The notes beneath the pieces were generated by a model. It saw only the letters and a list, made by a program, of their open reading frames with translations. It was not told the origin of the DNA and did no database searches. 64,000 nucleotides of DNA from Spirochaetota bacterium (GTDB taxonomy: Bacteria; Spirochaetota; Spirochaetia; Treponematales; UBA12059): contig JADFDI010000005.1 in the NCBI GenBank assembly GCA_018262985.1, forward strand, positions 1 through 64,000, in the 5' to 3' direction. Numbering within the stretch: position 1 is the stretch's first letter; every line of letters begins with the position of its first letter. Of the stretch, positions 57,788-64,000 are shown one piece after another. The position numbers were made by a program, and so were the translations under genes.

Positions 57788-58960
57788 ATGCGCCGTATCC
57801 ACGCGTTCGTCCTCTCGCTGTTCTTCGTCTCGGGCGCCTTCGCGCCCGCAGTCTTCGCCATCGGCACCCGTGAAAGCACGGCCGATGCGCCGGCTCCGCT
57901 CAGGACGCTCGAGCTCCGCTACACGAAGGGCTTCTCGGTGGATTATTACGCCGGGTTCAAGGTCGTCACGGTGCGCGCGCCCTGGCCCGGCTCGACCGAA
58001 AGCTTCCGTTACGTGCTCCACGCCCGCGGCACGCCGCGCCCTTCCGATCCGCGCCTTTCCGGCGCCCGCTTCATCGAGACGCCGATCCGCTCGGTCGCCA
58101 CCTTCTCCACGAGCTACCTGCCCTCCATCGTCGCGCTCGGCAAGGCCGACACCGTGGTCGGCGTCGACAGCGCGGCCTTCGTTTACTCCCCCGAAATCCG
58201 CGCCCGCGTGGACTCCGGCAAGACGGTCGAGGTCACGCGAAACTGGATGCCCGACGTCGAGCGATTGATCGCCCTTAAACCCGACGCCGTGTTCACCTAC
58301 GGCATGGGCAACGAGTGGGACACGCATCCGAAGCTGCTCGAAGCCGGCCTGCCTGTCATCCTCAACGGCGAGTGGAACGAAACCGACCCCCTCGGTCGCG
58401 CGGAATGGGTCAAGTTCATCGCGTCGTTCTATGACGCGGAAGCGGCGGCGACCGCCATCTTCGACCGCGTCGCGACGGCCTACCTCGACGTCAAAGCGCG
58501 CGCGGCCGCCGCCGAGACTCCCCGCCCGACGGTCCTCGTCAATGGCCCTTTCCAGGGCGCATGGACGGTCTCCGGCGGACGGAGCTTCATGGCGCGCCTC
58601 ATCGCCGACGCGGGAGGCGACTACCTGTGGTCCGACGATTCCGGCACGGGAGGGCTCACACTCTCGGTCGAGGCCGTGTTCGACCGGGCGCGCGAAGCGA
58701 GGGTCTGGCTCAATCCGGCGCTCCTGCCGACCACGATCCGCGAGGTGGTCGCGCTCGATCCGCGCTTCGCCGAACTACCCGTCGTCGGGACTGGCGAGGT
58801 CTGGAACAACAACCGCAAGCTCACCGAATCGGGCGGAAATGACTACTTCGAGAACGCCGTGCTCCGCCCCGACCTCGTCCTGATCGACCTGGCCAAGATC
58901 TTCCATCCGGAACTCTTTTCCGATCGCGAGTTCAACTGGTATCGGAAGATGGCGAAATGA
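57788..58960 (+). CDS. btuF: Cobalamin/Fe-siderophore-type ABC substrate-binding protein
   Basis: 390 residues with a signal peptide (MRRIHAFVLSLFFVSGAFAPAVFA). Peripla_BP_2 fold: RSVATFSTSYLPSIVALGKADTVVGVDSA, then the long linking helix VERLIALKPDAVFTYGMGN and KLLEAGLPVILNGEWNETDPLGRAEWVKFIASF. The riboswitch directly upstream points to cobalamin (vitamin B12) as ligand; the family also binds iron complexes. GGAGGAGGAGG precedes the ATG. Confidence 0.85.
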   Translation: MRRIHAFVLSLFFVSGAFAPAVFAIGTRESTADAPAPLRTLELRYTKGFSVDYYAGFKVVTVRAPWPGSTESFRYVLHARGTPRPSDPRLSGARFIETPIRSVATFSTSYLPSIVALGKADTVVGVDSAAFVYSPEIRARVDSGKTVEVTRNWMPDVERLIALKPDAVFTYGMGNEWDTHPKLLEAGLPVILNGEWNETDPLGRAEWVKFIASFYDAEAAATAIFDRVATAYLDVKARAAAAETPRPTVLVNGPFQGAWTVSGGRSFMARLIADAGGDYLWSDDSGTGGLTLSVEAVFDRAREARVWLNPALLPTTIREVVALDPRFAELPVVGTGEVWNNNRKLTESGGNDYFENAVLRPDLVLIDLAKIFHPELFSDREFNWYRKMAK

Positions 58961-60033
58961 GCGATTCGCCCGTTCCGATTTCAGGGTTTCGGGCGGAAAC
59001 GTTGCGACGCCGGGCGGGCTTCATCCTGCTCGGCGTCGCCGGCGCGCTTCTCCTCGGCGCGGACCTGGCCTTAGGATCGGTCCGGATACCCTTCTCGGAA
59101 GCCGGGAAAGCACTGTTCGGCGCCGCCTCGGATTCTGCATGGAACGATATCGTCCGCATCTTCCGCCTGCCGAAGTCGTTGACCGCGGCCTCCGCCGGGG
59201 CGTCGCTCGCCCTCGCGGGACTCATTTTACAGACGATATTCCGCAATCCGCTCGCCGGACCCGACTCGCTCGGCATCGGAGCGGGCGCCAGCGTCGGCGT
59301 CGGGGTGGTGGTCCTACTTGCCGGAGGAAGCTCCGGCGCCGCCCTGCTTTCGGGGCTCGGCCTCGCCGGATGGGCCGGCCTCGCGGCCGCGGCCGCGCTC
59401 GGTTCCTTCGCCGTGCTGTTGCTCATCCTGGCGGCCGCCCGCCGCGTGGAAAACGGCGTGACGCTCCTCATCGTGGGGCTTCTCGTCGGCTATCTGGCCG
59501 GGGCTCTGGTCAGCCTCATGGTCTGGTTCGGATCGCCGCAGAAGACCCAGGTATTCCTCGGATGGACCTACGGCTCGTTCTCCGGCGTCACGCTCGAACG
59601 CCTGCCGGTACTCCTCGGCGCGTTGGGGCTGGGCGCGGCGCTCACGGGACGGAGCGCGAAACCGCTCGACGCGCTCCTTCTGGGAGAGCGTTACGCGGAG
59701 AGCGTCGGCATACGCGTCAAACCCGCTCGGGCGCGCGTACTCGTCGCCGCCAGCATACTCGCCGGAACCGTCACCGCCTTCTGCGGCCCCATCGCCTTCC
59801 TCGGAATCGCCGCGCCGCAGGCCGCCCGCCGGATCTTCCGCTCGAGCGCGCACCGCGTCCTCATGCCCGCGTCCGCCCTGATCGGCGCCGTCTTCGCCTT
59901 GGCCGCGGACGTGGTCGCGCAGACGCCCGGCGGGGGCTCGGTTCTTCCGGTGAATCCGATCCTGGCACTGATCGGCGCGCCCATCGTGCTTTCCGTCTTC
60001 CTCCGCGGCGCCCGCGGGAAGGACCCCGCATGA
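58957..60033 (+). CDS. btuC: FecCD/BtuC-type ABC transporter permease
   Basis: 358 residues with about ten hydrophobic segments. FecCD blocks: LPKSLTAASAGASLALAGLILQTIFRNPLAGPDSLGIGAGASVG (usual R-x-P-R-L replaced by RLPKSL), YGSFSGVTLERLP, and FCGPIAFLGIAAPQAARRIFRSSAHRVLMPASALIGAVFALAADVVAQ. Overlaps btuF and the ATPase by four bases each. Confidence 0.9.
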   Translation: MSDSPVPISGFRAETLRRRAGFILLGVAGALLLGADLALGSVRIPFSEAGKALFGAASDSAWNDIVRIFRLPKSLTAASAGASLALAGLILQTIFRNPLAGPDSLGIGAGASVGVGVVVLLAGGSSGAALLSGLGLAGWAGLAAAAALGSFAVLLLILAAARRVENGVTLLIVGLLVGYLAGALVSLMVWFGSPQKTQVFLGWTYGSFSGVTLERLPVLLGALGLGAALTGRSAKPLDALLLGERYAESVGIRVKPARARVLVAASILAGTVTAFCGPIAFLGIAAPQAARRIFRSSAHRVLMPASALIGAVFALAADVVAQTPGGGSVLPVNPILALIGAPIVLSVFLRGARGKDPA

Positions 60034-61157
60034 CCTCCAGCGAAGCACTGTCCCCGATAAACGCAGGACAAGGGCCGCGTCCGTCGCTCTCGGATCCGTC
60101 CCCGGCGACCTCCGCGCCCATACTCGAAGCATCCTCCCTCGTAGCCGGCTGGAAGCACGGAAAAACCGAGACGCGACTCCTTCAAGACGTGAACCTCACG
60201 CTTCCGTCCGGCCGCTTCGTCGCCCTCGTCGGACCGAACGGCGCGGGTAAATCCACCTTGCTCCGCACCCTCGTCGGCATGCAGGCGTCCCTCGCCGGAA
60301 CGGTCAAGCTACGGGGCGCCCCGGTCTCATCCCTATCGGTCGAAGACCGTGCCAGGATGGCCGCTTGCGTCTTCACCGACCGCTTCGATTCGGGGTTTTT
60401 CACAGTCTTCGACATCGTCTCGTTCGGACGCTACCCCTACACCGACGCGCGTAACCGGCTCACCGAGCGCGACCGGGAAATCGTGGGCGACGCGATTCGG
60501 GAAACCGGACTGGCGGGTTTCGAGTCGCGCCGCTTCGCGGAACTCTCCGATGGCGAAAAGCAGAAGGCTTTGACCGCCCGCGCGGTCGCCCAAGACGCCC
60601 CGCTACTCGTCCTCGACGAACCGACCGCGTTCCTCGACGCGCCCGCCCGCATCGAAGTGTTCCACCTCGCCAGCCGCCTCGCGAGATCCCGCGACAAGGC
60701 CGTGATCGTCTCCACCCATGACGTCGACCTCGCGCTCCGACACGCGGACGAACTCTGGGTCCTCGACCGCGGACACGCGTTCGCTTCGGGCGCGCCCGAA
60801 TCCATGGCGCTATCCGGCGCGCTCGGGCGCGCGTTCGACGGCCCCGTCGTGCGCTTCGATCCGGCGACCGGCGCTTTCCGCGCACCAGGCGAGCCGGCGC
60901 CCTTCGCCGTGGGTATATCGGGCGAAGACCCGGTGGCCCTCGGCTGGACGTTCCGCCTCGCCGAACGCCTCGGATGCGTCATCGAGCCAGAGGACGGTCG
61001 CTACGACGCCGTCATCCGCGTGATCGGAGCGGGAATCGAGCGCGCATGGGAGCTGGAGCGCGCGGGAAGGGTCACGCGGATCGCCACGATCGAGGAACTC
61101 TCCGAGGGGCTCGGACGCTTGGTCGCGGTCGCGCGGGAACGGAGCGAACCTTCATAA
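60030..61157 (+). CDS. btuD: Cobalamin ABC transporter ATPase with C-terminal extension
   Basis: 375 residues. Walker A GPNGAGKST (about 71-79), signature LSDGEKQKAL (D in the usual second G position), Walker B LLVLDEPTAFLDAP, H-loop VSTHDVDLALRHA. After the ABC domain (about 265) a further 110 residues (VALGWTFRLAERLGCVIEPEDGRYDAVIRVIGAG...) form an unrecognised domain. The first 30 residues (LSPINAGQGPRPSLSDPSPA) contain TGTCCCCG/CGTCCCCG elements like the dispersed repeat. Confidence 0.9.
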   Translation: MTSSEALSPINAGQGPRPSLSDPSPATSAPILEASSLVAGWKHGKTETRLLQDVNLTLPSGRFVALVGPNGAGKSTLLRTLVGMQASLAGTVKLRGAPVSSLSVEDRARMAACVFTDRFDSGFFTVFDIVSFGRYPYTDARNRLTERDREIVGDAIRETGLAGFESRRFAELSDGEKQKALTARAVAQDAPLLVLDEPTAFLDAPARIEVFHLASRLARSRDKAVIVSTHDVDLALRHADELWVLDRGHAFASGAPESMALSGALGRAFDGPVVRFDPATGAFRAPGEPAPFAVGISGEDPVALGWTFRLAERLGCVIEPEDGRYDAVIRVIGAGIERAWELERAGRVTRIATIEELSEGLGRLVAVARERSEPS

Positions 61158-61164
61158 ATGAAGC

Positions 61165-61200
61165 CGGCCCCGATTCCCGTTGCGGGGATCGGGGCCGGAA
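61165..61200. terminator. Strong hairpin between convergent btuD and adenosine-kinase genes
   Basis: CCGGCCCCGAT and ATCGGGGCCGG form an 11-bp stem. On the plus strand it is followed by AAAAAATCTT and not by T residues; on the minus strand CTTCATTT follows. It probably acts as a (weak) bidirectional terminator. Confidence 0.5.
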
Positions 61201-61215
61201 AAAATCTTGGCACGC

Positions 61216-61710
61216 TTATGCGAACTTGTAGCCGAAGCGCCGAAGCATACCCTTGCGTTCGGTTTTGTCGGCGTCGCTCTCGACGCCTTTGGGAGAAGCC
61301 CCGTCGACGACGCCGAGTATTCCGGCCCCCTGCCCGGTCCTGGCTACTATGACTTCGACCGGATTCGCCGTCGCGCAGAATACCCGACAGACCTCCTGGC
61401 AGGATTTCACGCGGTCAAGCACGTTGATGGGAAAGACGCCGGTTCCGAGCACGAGGTAGAAGGTATGCCCCGCGCCGGTCGCCTTGGCGCAGCCGACGGC
61501 GTCCGCGATCAAGCCCTGGTCGGTTCCCTCGGTTCGCACCAGGCAGGGACCCGATGCCTCGTTGAACGCTAGCCCGTACTTGGCCCCCGGCAGCGACGAG
61601 GCCATGATCTCCGCCAAATCCTCGACTGTCTTGATGAAGTGCGCCTGGCCGATGATTATATTGCAGTCCTCGGTCCAGTCGAGCCTGACATTCTCGATGT
61701 TCATGATCAT
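61216..61710 (-). CDS. Adenosine-specific kinase family protein (DUF355)
   Basis: 164 residues from ATG 61710, with GGAGG ten bases upstream. Family blocks: NIIIGQAHFIKTVEDLAEIMASSLPGAKYGLAFNEASGPCLVRTEG, AGHTFYLVLGTGVFPINVLDRVKSCQEVCRVFCATANPVEVIVA, and TGQGAGILGVVDGASPKGVESDADKTERKGMLRRFGYKF. The archaeal member was described as an adenosine-specific kinase; bacterial function is not firmly known. Confidence 0.88.
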   Translation of the reverse strand: MIMNIENVRLDWTEDCNIIIGQAHFIKTVEDLAEIMASSLPGAKYGLAFNEASGPCLVRTEGTDQGLIADAVGCAKATGAGHTFYLVLGTGVFPINVLDRVKSCQEVCRVFCATANPVEVIVARTGQGAGILGVVDGASPKGVESDADKTERKGMLRRFGYKFA

Positions 61711-61785
61711 CAGAGGTTTCCTCCGGAACCGAGGATACGCGTCCGCGGGACGGTTAGCAAGCGGCGCGACGAAAGGAGCTTCGAC

Positions 61786-62589
61786 ATGGCCGTGCCGCAT
61801 GCTGGCGACATTCTGGAACGAAGGCTGACGGATATCGGTAACTCGCTGCTAACGGACTCCGAGGGACTGGGGCTCCTCGCCCTTGGATCGGTCGGCGTCG
61901 AAACCGCACGTCGAGACGCATGGTCGGACCTGGATTTCTTCGCGATCGTCCAACCCGGATCCAAGCCGCGTTGGCTCGCGGACATCGCGTGGCTCGAGGC
62001 AGTCGCCCCGGTAGCCTGGAGTTTCGAGAACACGAAGGACGGCAGGAAGCTGCTATTCGCCGATGGCGTGTACGCGGAATACGCTGTTTTCACGCCGGAC
62101 GAACTCGCCGGCGCAGCGTTCGCGGAGGGACGATGGATCGTTCGCCGGGCGGAGCTTCCGGATGGGCTACGGGTGACAAAAAACGATTCAGGCAGGATAA
62201 GGCCACGCGCGGACACAACGTGGTCGGCCGGCGAGCTGGTTTCTTGCCTTTACGTAGGTCTCTGCAGGTTCCATCGGGGGGAGCGGTTATCGGCATGGCG
62301 TTTCGTCCAGACCTTTTGCCTCGATCGATGGCAGGAACTGGTGGAACAGCTTGAGCCCGTCTCGGAGGCGCTCGCCGATCCGTATGGTCGCGACCGTCGC
62401 TTCGAAGCCCGCTGGCCGAACGCGGCGGCCATGCTTCCACGGCTCATCCGGGGACTCGAAGAGACCCCGGCGGCGGCGCTCGCATACCTGGAGTGGCTCG
62501 AGGCGCGGAACCTCGCCCCTCCAGCCATGTCATCGGAAATCCGCCGCTTGGCGGGAAGCGTGTACCCGCTCGAGCCTTGGTTGCCTTGA
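61786..62589 (+). CDS. Nucleotidyltransferase-fold protein, unknown substrate
   Basis: 267 residues from ATG 61786 (AAGGAG eight bases upstream). The N-terminal GLLALGSVGVETARRDAWSDLDFFAIVQPG has the GS...DxD signature of polymerase-beta-type nucleotidyltransferases. The C-terminal helical part (LVSCLYVGLCRFHRGERLSAWRFVQTFCLDRWQEL) resembles aminoglycoside/lincosamide adenylyltransferase relatives. No resistance role can be claimed from the sequence alone. Divergent from the adenosine-kinase gene. Confidence 0.68.
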   Translation: MAVPHAGDILERRLTDIGNSLLTDSEGLGLLALGSVGVETARRDAWSDLDFFAIVQPGSKPRWLADIAWLEAVAPVAWSFENTKDGRKLLFADGVYAEYAVFTPDELAGAAFAEGRWIVRRAELPDGLRVTKNDSGRIRPRADTTWSAGELVSCLYVGLCRFHRGERLSAWRFVQTFCLDRWQELVEQLEPVSEALADPYGRDRRFEARWPNAAAMLPRLIRGLEETPAAALAYLEWLEARNLAPPAMSSEIRRLAGSVYPLEPWLP

Positions 62590-62598
62590 CTTTATCCG

Positions 62599-64000
62599 CT
62601 ACTTGTAGAACCTCGCCGTCTCCACCGCCGCGCGCCACCGCTCGAGCAAGCGCTCCCGCGTCGACTCGGCCATCTCAGGCAGGAACTCGCGCTTCTTCCG
62701 CCAGTTACGCTCTACGTCCTCGAGGCCGGACCAGAATCCGACGGCGAGTCCGGCCAGATAGGCCGCCCCGAGCGCCGTCGTCTCGTTGACTTCCGGCAGG
62801 ATGACCGGACGGTCAATTACGTCCGCCTGGAACTGCATGAGGAAACTGTTCGCGCTCGCGCCCCCGTCCGCCTTGATGTACGGCAAGGGCTGCCCGAAAT
62901 CCTTTTCCATGGCGTCGAGGAGGTCCCGCGACTGGTACGCTATCGCCTCGAGCGCGGCCCGGACGATGTGCGCCTTGGTGGCGCCGCGCGTCAGTCCGAC
63001 CAGGGTCCCGCGCGCACCAGAGTCCCAGTACGGCGCGCCCATGCCGACGAACGCCGGAACCAGGTAGACCTCGCCGTTGTCGGGAACGGATCTGGCGAGC
63101 GCCTCGGTTTCGGCCGCTTCCTTGACGAGACCGAGCTCGTCCCGCAGCCATTGCACCACAGCGCCCGCGATAAAGACCGAGCCTTCCAGCGCGTAGGTTG
63201 GGCCATCCCCGAGATCCCAGGCGATGGTGGTCAACAGCTGGTTGCGCGAAGGGACGGGCATGGAGCCCGTGTTCATCAGGGTGAAACAGCCCGTCCCGTA
63301 GGTGTTCTTCGCCGAGCCGGGGGCGAAGCACGCCTGTCCGAAGAGCGCGGCCTGCTGGTCGCCCGCGACGCCGGATACCGGAATCCCGACGCCGAAGAGT
63401 TCCGGCTTGGTCGTGCCGTACAGGGCCGAGCTCGGCTCCACGTCTGGAAGGATCGACTCCGGAATGTTGAAGAGCCGAAGCATCTCAGGATCCCAGCGTC
63501 GCTCATTTATATTGAAGAGAAGCGTTCGCGATGCGTTGGTGACGTCCGTGGCGTGGCGGCCGCACAGCTTCCAGAGCAACCAGGAATCGATGGTTCCGAA
63601 GGCGAGGTCGCCCCGATCGGCCCTGTCCCGCAATCCGGGGATTTCATTGAACAACCATACGAGCTTGGTTGCGGAAAAATACGGGTCGAGCACCAGGCCT
63701 GTGCGCGCGCGGACCTGATCGCTTGCCCCTAGGGCCCGAAGTTCGCCGCAGATATCAGAGGAACGTCGACATTGCCACACGATTGCGTTGTGGACAGGCT
63801 CTCCGGTCTTCCTGTCCCAGACCACGGTCGTTTCGCGCTGGTTCGTGATGCCGATCGCCGCGATCTGGTCGCTCCGGATCTGCGCCGCCTCGATCGCGCC
63901 CCGCGCCGCCGCGAGTTGCGTCGACCATATCTCCGCCGGATCGTGTTCCACCCAGCCGGGCTTCGGATAGATCTGCCTGAAGGGCAATTGCCGCATACCG
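62599..64000 (-). CDS. glpK: Glycerol kinase GlpK, N-terminus beyond the right edge
   Basis: At least 465 residues. FGGY-kinase blocks: [108 protein letters not shown], and [19 protein letters not shown]. The family's first 30 or so residues (ATP-binding DQGTTSSRA) are missing because the window ends. Phosphorylates glycerol to glycerol 3-phosphate. Confidence 0.94.
   Translation of the reverse strand, partial: GMRQLPFRQIYPKPGWVEHDPAEIWSTQLAAARGAIEAAQIRSDQIAAIGITNQRETTVVWDRKTGEPVHNAIVWQCRRSSDICGELRALGASDQVRARTGLVLDPYFSATKLVWLFNEIPGLRDRADRGDLAFGTIDSWLLWKLCGRHATDVTNASRTLLFNINERRWDPEMLRLFNIPESILPDVEPSSALYGTTKPELFGVGIPVSGVAGDQQAALFGQACFAPGSAKNTYGTGCFTLMNTGSMPVPSRNQLLTTIAWDLGDGPTYALEGSVFIAGAVVQWLRDELGLVKEAAETEALARSVPDNGEVYLVPAFVGMGAPYWDSGARGTLVGLTRGATKAHIVRAALEAIAYQSRDLLDAMEKDFGQPLPYIKADGGASANSFLMQFQADVIDRPVILPEVNETTALGAAYLAGLAVGFWSGLEDVERNWRKKREFLPEMAESTRERLLERWRAAVETARFYK

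Noticed and set aside
61165-61205. Considered as a classical terminator for btuD
   Set aside because: The stem is strong, but the plus strand continues with A residues rather than T; listed only as a weak bidirectional structure.
61786-62589. Considered as an antibiotic-resistance adenylyltransferase
   Set aside because: Only the general nucleotidyltransferase signature is visible; there is no specific match to a known resistance family by eye.

Overview
This is a high-GC bacterial chromosome window with a low-GC left end. The gene set suggests a member of the Spirochaetota: a complete Rnf complex, a one-gene MerR-type HTH plus receiver regulator, an HU-like protein with an Ig-like tail, a SufCBD/SufS/SufU operon, ThyX instead of ThyA, and a group-2-like sigma-70 factor. 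This assignment is inferred from gene content only; no rRNA is present.

Layout. 1-8220 (all minus strand) is the end of a surface-polysaccharide locus. A truncated Wzx-like flippase lies at the edge, then a decayed IS3-family element, then a full wbpA-D-I-E-B set predicted to make UDP-ManNAc(3NAc)A. A GxxExxY gene sits inside that operon, bracketed by ACAGGAT repeats. 8296-13681 holds several MNT/HEPN toxin-antitoxin-like loci, intact and decayed, around an HU-like gene, an outer-membrane-like protein and a sensor kinase. 13692-19689 has a methyltransferase and the rnfCDGEAB operon. 20063-27358 has CorA and, divergently, a SUF Fe-S operon. 27400-36000 has a PAS-GGDEF-EAL protein, a YcaQ-type glycosylase, an exported repeat protein and Tex. 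36007-37355 is a coupled regulator/regulator/acylphosphatase unit. 37360-37830 holds a tRNA-Gly(CCC) and a second, expanded tRNA-Gly-like copy split by structured inserts, the most unusual structure in the window.

37845-50209 is mostly housekeeping: RlmJ, a sigma factor, GlgX, FabG/FabD, an alkyltransferase-like protein, a UPF0158-GNAT fusion, a PHP phosphoesterase, ThyX, a DUF2804 protein and a beta-hydroxyacid dehydrogenase. 50314-57401 is a four-gene RND efflux operon (membrane-fusion protein, RND pump, lipoprotein, TolC-like protein) preceded by a seven-codon leader frame. 57487-61157 is a cobalamin-riboswitch-controlled btuF/C/D-like import operon. The right end has an adenosine-specific kinase family gene, a nucleotidyltransferase-like gene and glpK, which runs off the edge.

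Three short repeat families are interspersed: ACAGGAT heptamers around the GxxExxY gene, GGGGACAGA-type elements (some in frame inside suf genes), and GAA-triloop palindromes. All function calls come from reading motifs by eye; no database search was run.
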